Assembly: GCA_043228905.1 (NCBI GenBank)
Contig: JBHGNT010000009.1
Coordinates: forward strand, 930,001 to 994,000
Length of the DNA: 64,000 bases
Direction of reading: 5' to 3'
Source of the DNA: Azolla caroliniana
Lineage: Eukaryota; Polypodiophyta
The notes beneath the pieces were generated by a model, which saw only the letters and a program-made list of their open reading frames with translations, did not search any database and was not told the DNA's origin. The position numbers and the translations under genes were made by a program. Below, one piece after another: positions 1-10,167 of this stretch; within the stretch, counting starts at the first letter, position 1, and each line of letters opens with the position of its first letter.

Positions 1-1954
1 ATGTAACTCCTCCATTAAGCATGACTCGAGACACTGCATCTTGTCCTAATAAAAATATGAGGCGAGACATACGAGGTCCAAAGCCCATTGTATGCATTAA
101 CCCATAAACAAAGGACCAATTAACATGATCATAAGCTTTCTCCAAATCTAATTGCACCATAATTAATTCTTGATGAGTGTTTCGAGCATAATCCATGGCC
201 ATTTGAACATTCAACACATTATGCAATATATTCCTACTTGCAATAAAACCATATTGGGCGAGATGTATCAACTTTGGCAAATACTTTTGTAATCTATTTG
301 CCAACACCTTTGTAAATATCTTATACAACCCCCCCCCATCAAAGAAATAGGTCTCCATTGATGAAATGACTCTGGAGATGCCACCTTTGGAACTAATTTA
401 ATTAGATCAACCTTCCAAGCTTGAGGCATACAACCAGAATCCCAAGAATGTTGAAACATCAAAGTCAAGGGCCCCTTTAAAATGTGTGAATATCGCTTAA
501 AAACTTCATTTGTCAAGCCCCCATCAAGTCATCCCAACCAGGGCTCTTACCACTAGGAAGATGCCTTAAAACGGTGTCCACCTCATCCTCTGTGAAATCC
601 GCATCCAATTCATGACTAGTGAGGTCATGCACAATACATCCAACCACATCATAAAACTCATGACGTGCTCTACTCACCTCATTTGTCATTAACAATCGCG
701 GGCCAATCAACTCCTTAAAGTAATGAACACATATGTCAATTATTTTAGTAGGATCCACTATCCATCATCACCTTGCTTCATATGTACCACATTAGATCGA
801 GTATAAGTAGGATCCAACGCTTGGAAAAACAAATGGGATTGACATTGATTATCTATGAGCCCATCCCTCAATTGTCACATCTTCGCATAACGATAACTTT
901 GGCATTACAACTGAGAAATAATAGCATACAATTGACTTTGGATATCCAAAAGCTCCTCATCTAAAGGTGCATGTATCAATAATGTATTACACCTAGAGAG
1001 AACTTGTGAGAATTTTAGAAGAAGAGCTCTTCTTCGTTGAGCATTAATTACTCCATACATACGATGAACGATCTTAATATTTTGTAATGTGATATCTAAT
1101 GCTTTAACTCCTTTGAGATTCACTTCTTGTGAAAAATTTACCAAAATTTGTTGCATGAGAGAATCAAAGTGAGGTTGAAGCAAAAGAGAAGAGTTAAAGC
1201 GTAATGGAGGCTTTCCAAGTAAGGATTTATACATGTCAATTGCATGACCACAAATCTCCAAACAAATAGGAAAGTGATCTGAAGTTCCTATATCTTGTAA
1301 AACTGCCATATGAAGTGATGTCGGTAAAAAAGAATCATTGTGCATCACATACATTCTATCTAACCGACTCCATGTTTGTCTATGTTGAGCAGATTGGAAA
1401 GTAAAACCTGGATCATTCCCATGCAACCATGTCCAAACATCCAACTTCAAAACCTCCATAGCCAATGAATCCCAAGCAAGTTGCTCAGGATAATCCATGA
1501 TCGAATGTTCAAACGTAGATTGAGATGCATCAACACACATGTTAAAATCACCCATAAGTAATCCTGGATGGCCCACACATAGGGTTTGACGGAGTGAGCC
1601 CCATAATGCAATACGTTGAGTGGCTTGGTTAGGGGCATAAATCCCAACCACGTACACAACCTCGCCAAAAAAACGGATTTCTAGAACCAAAAACCGACCA
1701 TAAGGATCATTATGCACCACTTGAGGAAAATACTTATCCCGCACGATTAATACCACACCTGAATAATGATTATTAAGATGTCTTGCATAGAATGATGAAT
1801 ATCCACGCAAATGAAGTGTGGATCCTGCTAACTCATGACACTTATGCTCAACTACACATAATATATCCCATTCTTTACTTAATAAAGTTTGCCATAATAT
1901 ATACTTCTTATGAGGAGAACATGCCCCTCTCACATTCCATGTTACCACTTTCAT
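1..1954 (-). mobile_element. L1-like non-LTR retrotransposon (LINE), partial ORF2: endonuclease plus start of reverse transcriptase
   Basis: Read on the minus strand. The frame at 1954-905 (349 codons) is an APE-type endonuclease: it opens MKVVTWNVRG, has the metal-binding Glu in VVEHKCHE, then GDFNMC and the terminal SDHFPI motif. RT-linked sequence follows in broken frames. One block ends LPSGKSPGWDDL (758-513). A second (516-268) has the pre-RT motif WRPISLMGGG, and its frame is lost at a G-run (C-run at about 342-350 on plus). Reading past the break gives QYGFIASRNIL and RT motif A, QLDLEKAYDHVNW, down to base 1. The catalytic YxDD box and C-terminus lie outside the window. Frame breaks between endonuclease and RT indicate an inactive copy. 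Confidence 0.9.
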
Positions 1955-2084
1955 TCAGTCAACAATGTTATGGGTGCACTTGCTCCTTTAGAGCAACCGA
2001 TGTCATGAAACTAGTCAAAGCATGTTCCAATGCTGCATATGGACAAACTCCATGTAAGAATATTTTCTAGAATCTACACGTAAC

Positions 2085-2640
2085 AAGAATGTCGCACATT
2101 ACCTAGAGGCTAGCATGATATCTCTTGAAGAGCTAGATTAATGCTTTGACAACGTATTACTCAACAATGGCAATGTACCACATTAATCTCCTAATCATCT
2201 TAATATAAAGAATGCATCGAGTAATTTGATTATAACGTCAATTTTCACATAATTTGCATGGTTCAAAACTTTGATCATGTGTTGATGTTCAAATTGGCTA
2301 GAAAGTGTTTGTCGAAATCCCCAAACCTTCTTCAATTGATTTGATCATTAGCAAGGAAATGGGTCGAGCACTCATGAGAAAGGAATATCATCATCAATGA
2401 CACATACTGGAGTTAACTACATTATACGGAGCAACAGGATCAGGAACATAGCATGGATTGATGCATGAGCGAGCCAATCATCGTATGTACACAACATACA
2501 TACATACATACATACATTGTGTATACATACATATAATTAGTTAGGATAGGGGTAGAACTAGTTGAGGAAGTATGGATGTGGTTCCATGAAGGTGATACAT
2601 TATCAAAGTATGTATATGAATAATACAAGTAGTAGCAGTA
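2085..2640. other. Intergenic, no gene seen; short TACA and AGT microsatellites
   Basis: AT-rich spacer between the LINE and the MAKR-like gene. A (TACA)n run sits at about 2496-2532 and an (AGT)n run at 2628-2655. No coding frame with recognisable content was found. Confidence 0.6.
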
Positions 2641-2668
2641 GTAGTAGTAGTAGTATATATATTGGGAC

Positions 2669-3877
2669 TTAGAAGAAGCTGATTAATGTAGGGGCATCTC
2701 TAGGCAAATAGGTAGAAGGTGGAAGAGGGGCATTCAAGTAATTATTAATTACCGCCCTTTCTTCTAATGGACTGGCCCCTGCACAGCAAACAGCAGTCCC
2801 TGCAGTAATGGCGCTGCTTCTGCTGCTGCTCTGTTCTTGTTTGCAATGGGCGATGGCTTCTTGAACAGCGCTCATCATGTACTCATCATCTTCATGACCA
2901 CCATCACCCCCTTCCATCTCTGCCATCACTTGCTTGCTGGGATTATAGCGATCAGAATCACCAAGTTTACTGTCACTCTTCTTATAACCATGATTCTCTC
3001 TTCGATTCTTCTTCTGAACCCTCTCGTTGCTCTTGATCTTGTTCTTGCTACAAACTCTAGCTAGATCAAATCCGCTACTAACCATAGCTTCATGGCATTC
3101 ATTCTGTACACTATTCATTAGCTGTTCCTTCTTCTTCGTCACTAATCTGACGATATTAGATGATGGTGGCGATGGTGTATCAGACGTTCGATCCAGCTCT
3201 TGGATCAATTCATTCCCCACAATTACATCAGAATGTTTTACTGTTTCATCCTTCTTTTTCTTCTTCTCGCTCTCGTTCCCCTTCCCCTTCCCCTTCCCCT
3301 TACAATGCGAGAAAATGAGCTTAATCCTCTTCTTCATTGTGTGCAGCTTTGTAAGTAGGGCCCTCCCCTCATCATGCGCCTGTCTTTCTGAGGATCCAGC
3401 TCCACCACAAGGAAATTTTGAGCCATTATCCTCGGTGCCATTACATTGAGGAATATAATGCTCAGGCCCATGGTCATGATTAATGATCTTATTAGTATCA
3501 TCATCACCACCACAACCATCATTAGAGTTAATAATGATTAGCGACTTCAATAGCCTCGTGTAGCAACGATAATTACTCTCCATCACAACCATCCATGAGC
3601 ACGAAGTCGACGCAGTCAGATCTGGAATTGATGACGATGATGATGATGATGATGGTGAAGAAGAAGAAGAAGAGGATTGTGTAACTGATGATAGCCTAAT
3701 ATCACCAATTCCATTACCAGTACTATTTATGTCTGAATGACATTCACAGCGCTTATTCTTATTATCATTATAGCCATGAACAATCCCGTTATGATACAGA
3801 GAATGAGATGGCATCCTGATATTGTCAGCACTAGTTTTGCAACTATTAATATCACCGGATATTAATCGACATGTCAA
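2669..3877 (-). CDS. Putative membrane-associated kinase regulator, BKI1/MAKR-like
   Basis: Single open frame of 402 codons. The best family signal is the stretch at residues 334-348, MMSAVQEAIAHCKQE, which resembles the C-terminal 'AIxxAIAHCK' motif by which BKI1/MAKR proteins bind receptor kinases. A strongly basic tract at residues about 182-209 (KKRIKLIF, KGKGKGKG, KKKKK) could be the lysine/arginine membrane hook of that family. The rest is low-complexity: poly-Ser at 68-83 and Asp/Asn/His-rich stretches, partly encoded by trinucleotide repeats. Known family members act at the plasma membrane as inhibitors or adaptors of LRR receptor kinases such as BRI1, being released on phosphorylation. 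The first ATG is taken as the start; a further upstream ATG in another frame (4073) leaves room for an unseen 5' exon. The identification rests on two short motifs, so it is tentative. Confidence 0.5.
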   Translation of the reverse strand: MTCRLISGDINSCKTSADNIRMPSHSLYHNGIVHGYNDNKNKRCECHSDINSTGNGIGDIRLSSVTQSSSSSSSPSSSSSSSSIPDLTASTSCSWMVVMESNYRCYTRLLKSLIIINSNDGCGGDDDTNKIINHDHGPEHYIPQCNGTEDNGSKFPCGGAGSSERQAHDEGRALLTKLHTMKKRIKLIFSHCKGKGKGKGNESEKKKKKDETVKHSDVIVGNELIQELDRTSDTPSPPSSNIVRLVTKKKEQLMNSVQNECHEAMVSSGFDLARVCSKNKIKSNERVQKKNRRENHGYKKSDSKLGDSDRYNPSKQVMAEMEGGDGGHEDDEYMMSAVQEAIAHCKQEQSSSRSSAITAGTAVCCAGASPLEERAVINNYLNAPLPPSTYLPRDAPTLISFF

Positions 3878-4234
3878 GACCGCAGAACTGAGATGGAGAT
3901 TGACGGAAACGCAGTCGTCTTTTAAGGTCTTGGACCATTGATCCGCTGCCGCAGTCAGTAAGGGAGAGGATTATTTGAGAATCATGATCACCTGACAGAT
4001 GACGATGATGATGATAGTTAAGATCAGTACTGATGAAGCTGCTTGTGATGGGTGCGATGATTAGGGTTGTCAATATGATTATAGTAGTTATTCAGATTAA
4101 TGGGATTGTAGAAGAGATTTGAATGGAAGGAGGTGTGCCTCATAGATGCTAGTAGTAGTAGACTGTAGTAGTAGTATTGATATGTATGTATATATACATA
4201 AAGGAAGAGGTCTACCTAGGTACATACATAGACA

Positions 4235-4260
4235 TGTATGTATGTATGTATGTATGTATG

Positions 4261-4291
<31 letters not shown>

Positions 4292-4309
4292 TGTATGTAT
4301 GTATGTATG

Positions 4310-4340
<31 letters not shown>

Positions 4341-4400
4341 TGTATGTATGTATTGTATGTATGTATGTATGTATGTATTGTATGTATGTATGTATGTATG
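4235..4400. repeat. (TATG)n microsatellite
   Basis: About 165 bp of tetranucleotide repeat with a few single-base interruptions. It opens every frame on both strands, so long apparent ORFs here (Tyr/Val/Cys/Met or Ile/His/Thr repeats) are artefacts. Confidence 0.95.
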
Positions 4401-4802
4401 GGAGTTCGAAAACACCCTCGATTGCTCCAACTATGCATGTGTCCTATGTATGTAATGTATGTGTTTGGATGCACACATACATTACATACATAGTACACAT
4501 GCATAGCTGGAGCCATAGTATGAACCATACGCACCATACTTACATTCGCATTCGAGAACGTTTCAATCATTCGAGTGTGGTAAACACCCTCGAAGTATGG
4601 TAAATATGGTACTTTTGTATTCATTATTTATTATAAGGTAATTTCTTTAAGGTAAGAAAGTTAAGGTAAAAAGTGTTTTAATTAAAAGAAGAATGTTTTG
4701 ATAACATACGCATTCGAATGGGAAAAAAAATGGTTGCCAATGCATTCGAGTATATTACGTACTATAGTTGGACCAACTATCGAGGGCGTTTCTGAACTCC
4801 CA
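4400..4802. mobile_element. MITE-like element with about 35-bp terminal inverted repeats
   Basis: The left end (4400-4434) reads GGGAGTTCGAAAACACCCTC and continues to TCCAACTAT. The right end (4765-4802), read on the other strand, gives GGGAGTTCAGAAACGCCCTC and also continues to TCCAACTAT. The ends therefore form an imperfect inverted repeat enclosing about 400 bp with no coding capacity. A second inverted repeat lies inside at 4424-4513. No target duplication is recognisable; the left end abuts the TATG microsatellite, which may have obscured it. The superfamily is not assigned. Confidence 0.55.
4424..4513. repeat. Near-perfect inverted repeat (41-bp arms, 8-bp loop)
   Basis: Arm 4424-4464 pairs with arm 4473-4513 at 39 of 41 positions, with the loop at 4465-4472. 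Transcribed from either strand it would fold into a long hairpin of small-RNA-precursor size. It lies within the MITE-like element. Confidence 0.85.
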
Positions 4803-5930
4803 CGCATCGAACATTTCCCATGGGAAATTGTTTTGGAAATTGGTGGGAATTTGGAGCCATGAGGTTCCAATTATTAGTGTGAATGTGTGTGCGCGATGTA
4901 TTCCACACCTAAACCATTTCTTCATGTTTTCCTTTCCATTCATGGTAACAAACTCAGAGAGTGACATGGGTATCAGTCCCCTAATTCCCACTCATTCACT
5001 TCTACAATGTTTCCCCCACGAAATTCTCTTGTTTGAACTTTGAACTTTGGAATTTGATGATGATGGGACTTGGATTACAAGAAACCAAAACTCTAGTGTC
5101 AAATCATTTGATGCATGCATCATGATTCATAGTGTTCATTGTAATTGGCTTGTCCAGCTTATCCCGTTAAGTTCGACCTCTTGGGAAGAGAGAACTATAT
5201 TTCACAAAAGATTGCCCATATCTCCTTAGGAGGTTGAAAACTCTTCTTCAAGGGAACACGAATAACATGAGCACTAAGGTAGTCTCAACATGTTATGTTG
5301 TGTCTTGTAAGATTGTCGAGAACGCTAGGACATGGGGGAGAGGTGATTGTAGTTGGGAGGATAGGCATACCATGTTTTTTGTAATAGTAAGTGTTATAAC
5401 ACTATCCATAGCTGCATTTAAGTTTAAAAATAATTATTTGAGAAAAACTTGAAAATACCCCTATCATGTTTTCTATTTCACAAAACGCCCCTACATTTTC
5501 AAGATCAATGCACTTGTTCCACCCCTTTCCAAACAAGTACATGTGTTATTTCCGCCAATACACTCAGTCAACATCTTCTTCAACAAGTACGTGTGTTATC
5601 TCCCAAATACATTTAATCAAACCATTCTAGGATGCATTTTGTCAAATGCGTTATAAAACGGGTATCGTCAATAAACACGTGTTCTCTAAGTTTATTGTGT
5701 TATTTGAGCAAATTCTATCATCGATTCATGATCTTCCCATTGTTTGGTGAAAAACCTCAAACATATAAGAGTATTTGAGTTAAAAAAGGAAAACCGAGTG
5801 ATATTTTAAAAAACATCTGATGCGATATATGTAAAAAAACAATATCTCATTGTAAAATGCTAAATAACATAAAAGTCTTCAAGGGCCATCTGACGCAAGT
5901 GAAGAAGCGAGAGCTCGTTTATTGTTGAAA
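4803..5930. other. Intergenic, nothing recognisable
   Basis: AT-rich sequence with only short unrelated frames. A weak duplication around the phrase CAAGTACRTGTGTTAT occurs at about 5533-5600. Confidence 0.5.
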
Positions 5931-6290
5931 TGGAGCGGTTTGTCAATGCTACAGATAATGGATGGTAAAGTGAAGTGGAATTATCAACCACCACGGTGGC
6001 TGTTCCCTCCAAGTGTACCTAACATCTAGATGGGTGCTGCCATGAGGAGCGAATGGAGGACATCTATGGTGAATTTTGCTGGTATGAGGCTCACTTGGAG
6101 AATATGCGTTCGAGTAATGCTATACACATCGAATGATGTGGTGCTTTGGAGTTGTTTTTTTTGTTGTTTCATCTACACATATTGTTTTCCTTTAACATGC
6201 AAGATGTCTTATAAGATATGAGTTGTAAATTATCCCTTGTACATTGCTTAACTAATGGAAGTAGTTTTTTTTTTTTGGAAAAAAAAAAAA
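5930..6290 (+). mobile_element. Possible LINE 3' end ending in an A-rich tail
   Basis: Ends with ACTAATGGAAGTAGTTTTTT, a GG, then a run of A (6255-6292). The same ending, ACTAATGGAAGGAGTGTTTT then GG and an A-rich run, terminates the clearer LINE fragment at 12230-12810. No coding motif is visible upstream, so the call rests on this shared tail. Confidence 0.35.
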
Positions 6291-6617
6291 CATAAAAGTT
6301 TCTGAAAACAAATTACAATTACCTACCCTAAGTCATTCAAAAGAATAAATGTGAAGGGCAATATAGTTTTCCACGTTGCAATCTCAAACTAAAAATACGA
6401 ATAGTTCTTTATAATGACTACAACATTGAGCTCATTTTGAATTAAGAGCCCGCAACATCAATTGAAAAACACCAAATTCATTGTTACAACTACATTTGTA
6501 TATGTCAATTCTATAAACGATAATTCACTCAACATTTTTTATATCATGTATAAAAGCAATGTTTGCACATTTTGCTTTAACATGTTTTGTTTTCTTATTG
6601 TTGCTGCATGTGCATAT

Positions 6618-6860
6618 TGTGAAATGCTCTCAAGAATAGCCTCCCTTTCATTATGTCTCAAGTTACACTTTATAGACTCTCTCTTAGCGTGGAGGGTGTT
6701 CTCCCGCTCCAATTAGCTCTACTAATTATGGGGCTTGGTGGGGGCCTAGTTTGGGTGTGGTGCATGAGGCTTGGTAGGGGCCTAATTTGGGTGTGGTCTA
6801 TGTGTGGTGCATGGGGCTTGGTAGGGGCCTAATCTAGGTGTGGTCCATGTGACCACCACA
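6618..6860 (-). repeat. 3' LTR of the gypsy element
   Basis: 243 bp; reading by eye finds no difference from the copy at 11193-11435. It contains internal short repeats of a GGGGCTTGGT-type motif. The polypurine tract AAGGGGGAAT (minus strand) lies immediately inside it at 6861-6870. Confidence 0.95.
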
Positions 6861-6870
6861 ATTCCCCCTT
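6861..6870 (-). other. Polypurine tract of the gypsy element
   Basis: Minus-strand AAGGGGGAAT directly precedes the TG of the 3' LTR, the expected place for the plus-strand primer of reverse transcription. Confidence 0.75.
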
Positions 6871-6882
6871 GTAAAAAAAAAG

Positions 6883-7341
6883 TTATTGTGCAGTCGAAGC
6901 GCGACGAGGCGTGGACGACGGTTCCAGATGGGGGGATGACACGGGCGTGGGCGTAGGCATGAGTGTGGGCGGGGGCGGTGGTAGTTGATGGAAGGGCTTC
7001 ATGCGAGACTGGTGAGCAAAGGTAGAGCGGTTGTTGGAGGCGCGGCGGAGCAGGTATGTAGTGTCGCGTATCTGCTTTTGAACTTCGAAGGGACCGATCC
7101 ATCGGTGCATGAGCGATTCGCTGAGACCGCGACGACGGATGGGGAAGTAGACGAGGACTTTGTCACCGACGTGGTATTGATGGTCGACACGGCCTATATC
7201 GTGTTGTCGTTTTTGGCGTAGTTGTGCCTGGTGCAGGTTGCTCGTGATGGCTTTGCAGAGGAGGGGCTGGAGTTGTTGTAGGTGGGACCACCAAGACACT
7301 GCGTCAGCGTGGAGTCGTGTGGTTGGTTGCGGGACTGCCAC
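6883..7341 (-). pseudogene. Gypsy integrase C-terminal part, cut from pol by an in-frame TAA
   Basis: 152 codons in the same frame as pol, immediately after the TAA at 7344-7342, so pol reads LRLPP-stop-VAVPQPTTRL. It carries the integrase GPY/F motif (RWIGPFEV, residues about 80-87) followed by a Pro/Thr/Ser-rich tail. There is no ATG at its start (the first codon is GTG). It is best read as the severed end of pol, expressed only by read-through if at all. Confidence 0.85.
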
Positions 7342-10167
7342 TTATGGGGGTAAGCGCAGGTCCCTTCCGTAAAGGGCCCGAAATGGGCTAATGCGGGTAG
7401 AGGCTTGCACAGTTGTGTTGTAGGCATGCGTAACGAAGGGCAAGATTCGGTCCCAGGTTGAGTGAAGCGGATCGATGTAGGCTGAGATTTGTTGTTTTAA
7501 GGTTCGATTGAGGCGCTCCGTCAACCCATTCGTTTGCAGATGGTAGGGTGACGTGAATAACTGTTGGATTCCTAGTTGTGTTGAAACGAGGCGTAGGAGC
7601 TCACCGTTGAACTGGGGTCCTTGATCGGACAAGATTTGGAGTGGGCAACCGTGGGGGAAGATGATTTTCTCCAATAGTTTGGAGGCGATGGTCATAGCCT
7701 TTGCATCTGGGATAGCGGCCGTCTCAGCCCAACGCGTCAAGTACTCGGTGATGACGAGGATGAATTTGTTCCCTCCTTGTGACTCGGGAAAGGGGCCCAT
7801 AATGTCCCATCCGACGATTTCAAATGGAGCTTGAACTTGTATCGGATGTAAGAGGCCTTGAGCCACTTGAGGTGATTTGATGGCCTGACATAAGTTGCAT
7901 GCTTTGATGTAGGAGGCGACCTCGTGGCGTAGCCCAAGCCAATAGAATTTGCGACGAATTTTGTCGAGCACCTTATGAAAACCCAAGTGGCCGGACAACG
8001 GGTGATCGTGGAAGAAACGAAGGTAAGACTGGCGTAGTTGCTCAGGCACGTAGACTCGGGGTTCTTTGCCTACTTGACAAAAAAGTAGGACATTATCCTG
8101 GATCATGAATTGCTTGGTGAGGGATGATATCGGTTCAGCTCGTAGGCGGTGGCAGATATCTTGGATTTGTTTGTCGTGTTGTTGCATGTTGGCCATTTGG
8201 GACGAGGATATGGGGAAATCGATTGTGTTGGAGGTGATCTGGTTCGCCTGAAAGGATATGCGGGATAATCCATCGGCGACGATGTTTTGTGGACCATGGC
8301 GATAGCGCAGAGTGAATGTGTAATCTTGTAGCGCCAAAACCCAATGAAGTAAGCGGCCGGGTGGATGAGCCTTCTTTATGAGGGAGAGCAGTGGCTGATG
8401 GTCGGTTTCGACTGATGTATTTGATCCGTGAAGGTATGGGTGGAAACGATGGAATGCCCAGACGATGGCGAGGAACTCTTTTTCAGTTGTCGAGTAATTT
8501 TGTTCGGCTTTGGTAAGTGACCGACTGATGTAGGCAATCGGGCGGAGTTGGTCGTTGTCGTCGGATTGGAGCAGGACCGCACCAAGGCCGACATTGGAGG
8601 CATCCGTCTGCAGATGGAAAGGCTTCGTGAAATCAGGGTGGGCCAGGAGGTCAGAGGCTTGGAGTGTTCTCTTGAGCTGCAGGAAGCTGGATTCGCAGGC
8701 TTCGGTCCACAGGAAGGGTGCGTCTTTTTGTAGGAGCGCGCGTAGTGGGGCTGACAGGTCGGCTAGCCGTGGGATGAAACGAAGAGAGAACGTGAGGAGG
8801 CCGAGGAAGCGTTGAAGCTGCTTGACTGTGGTGGGGCGTTGGAATTTTTGGACTGCTTCTGTCTTCTCCGGGTCCATTTGTATTCCGTCGGAGGAGATGA
8901 CGTACCCAAGGAAGCGGAGGCACGTACTACCCCATCGGCACTTCTTCCATTGCAGCTGCAATCGATAGCGTTGAACACAAGTTAGGACCTCCCGAAGGAC
9001 TTGAAGGTGTTCTGCCCAAGTGCTTGTATATACCAGAATATCGTCTAGATAGACGACGACGACACGACGGGTGATGAGATCATCGAAGATGGCATTAGCC
9101 ATTCGCTGGAATGTGCTCCCCGCATCAGATAGGCCAAAGGGCATCCGTGTGAACTGAAAAATGCCTTTCCTAGTGCGGAATGCAGTTTTGTGGGCATCGT
9201 GAGGATTCATCGGGATCTGCCAATATCCCGAGGCTAGATCGAGGGAGGTGAAGTACTTTGATTTGCCAAGTTGGTCGAGGAGGTCATCGATATGAGGGAG
9301 AGGGTATCGGTCATGGGTGGTGACATGGTTCAGTTGTCGGAAGTCGACACAAAAGCGGTAAGAACCATCCCCTTTCTTTACCATGTGTGGCTCCGAGATC
9401 CACTCGCTCTTGGAAGGTGTGATAATCCCTTGTTGGAGCATAGTTTTGACGGCGTTGTCGATGCGCTCGTGGTCGAGAGGCGAGCGACGTCGGGGAGCTG
9501 CGTTGATGGGGCGGGCGTTGCCTGTAGGAATCGTGTGGTGAATCGGAAAACGGACCGAGGGAGGTTTTACAGGTGGTGTAGACAACGAGGGAAAGGTGGC
9601 GAGGAGCCGTCTGATGTTGTTGATGCGCTCCGCCGGTGATATCAGGTACTGTGTGTTGCTGATGTGGGTGGTATCCCGCGGAGTAGTGAAGAGCGCGATC
9701 GGAATGTGATTTGGGAGGATGAGCTGTTGTGCGGAGAAATCGAGACATGCTCGACTATGGAGGAACCAATCACATCCCAAGGTGATTGGGAACAACTGGC
9801 GCGGGAGGACGTAGAAACGATGGTGGATCTGGGCGGAACTAATGGTGAGCATGCACCTGACTTGCGTATGTGAGTGGTACACCCGTTGTTGGTCGCCGAA
9901 GAGGATTTTAATGGGCGGTGCGTGGCTCGTGGGAAGTTGTAATTGGGTGACTAAATCTGTGCTGATGGAAGAGATGCTGCTGCCGGAGTCGAGGAGAACT
10001 TCTTGGGTCGTGTGCTGGAGGCGGGCGATTGTGGTACAAACGGGCGAAGTTGATGAAGTGGAGGCGTGGACGTGCGGGGGCGGCTCGATCGTGGGAGAAA
10101 CAGGAGAAGTTGAGGACGTGGAGACGTGGACGTGCGGGGGCGGCTCTCCCTGCGGCACCCCGCGCAT
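7342..10167 (-). CDS. Gypsy pol: protease, reverse transcriptase, RNase H, integrase core
   Basis: 941 codons. Aspartic protease site LLDSGSS (Asp60). RT has SLDLASGYWQ (motif A), FGLSDAGSTFQ (motif B) and the catalytic YLDD at 373-376. RNase H has TDASNVGLGAVL (Asp522) and ETDHQPL. Integrase has the HHCC zinc finger (His722, His727, Cys757, Cys760) and DDE residues Asp788, Asp848 and Glu884 (TERLNR). The N-terminus repeats a PPPHVHxSTSSTSPV unit twice. The start ATG overlaps the gag stop as TAATG. A TGA lies six codons upstream in the pol frame, so pol is not an open extension of gag. It ends prematurely at TAA before the GPY/F domain. Confidence 0.93.
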   Translation of the reverse strand: MRGVPQGEPPPHVHVSTSSTSPVSPTIEPPPHVHASTSSTSPVCTTIARLQHTTQEVLLDSGSSISSISTDLVTQLQLPTSHAPPIKILFGDQQRVYHSHTQVRCMLTISSAQIHHRFYVLPRQLFPITLGCDWFLHSRACLDFSAQQLILPNHIPIALFTTPRDTTHISNTQYLISPAERINNIRRLLATFPSLSTPPVKPPSVRFPIHHTIPTGNARPINAAPRRRSPLDHERIDNAVKTMLQQGIITPSKSEWISEPHMVKKGDGSYRFCVDFRQLNHVTTHDRYPLPHIDDLLDQLGKSKYFTSLDLASGYWQIPMNPHDAHKTAFRTRKGIFQFTRMPFGLSDAGSTFQRMANAIFDDLITRRVVVVYLDDILVYTSTWAEHLQVLREVLTCVQRYRLQLQWKKCRWGSTCLRFLGYVISSDGIQMDPEKTEAVQKFQRPTTVKQLQRFLGLLTFSLRFIPRLADLSAPLRALLQKDAPFLWTEACESSFLQLKRTLQASDLLAHPDFTKPFHLQTDASNVGLGAVLLQSDDNDQLRPIAYISRSLTKAEQNYSTTEKEFLAIVWAFHRFHPYLHGSNTSVETDHQPLLSLIKKAHPPGRLLHWVLALQDYTFTLRYRHGPQNIVADGLSRISFQANQITSNTIDFPISSSQMANMQQHDKQIQDICHRLRAEPISSLTKQFMIQDNVLLFCQVGKEPRVYVPEQLRQSYLRFFHDHPLSGHLGFHKVLDKIRRKFYWLGLRHEVASYIKACNLCQAIKSPQVAQGLLHPIQVQAPFEIVGWDIMGPFPESQGGNKFILVITEYLTRWAETAAIPDAKAMTIASKLLEKIIFPHGCPLQILSDQGPQFNGELLRLVSTQLGIQQLFTSPYHLQTNGLTERLNRTLKQQISAYIDPLHSTWDRILPFVTHAYNTTVQASTRISPFRALYGRDLRLPP

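Noticed and set aside
4146-4624. Several long frames on both strands, rich in Tyr-Val-Cys-Met or Thr-Ile-His
   Set aside because: They are readings of the TATG microsatellite; no start context or conserved content.
6614-6617. A 5-bp target duplication for the gypsy element
   Set aside because: Only ATAT (4 bp) is shared; the fifth base differs on each side, so a 5-bp duplication is not claimed.
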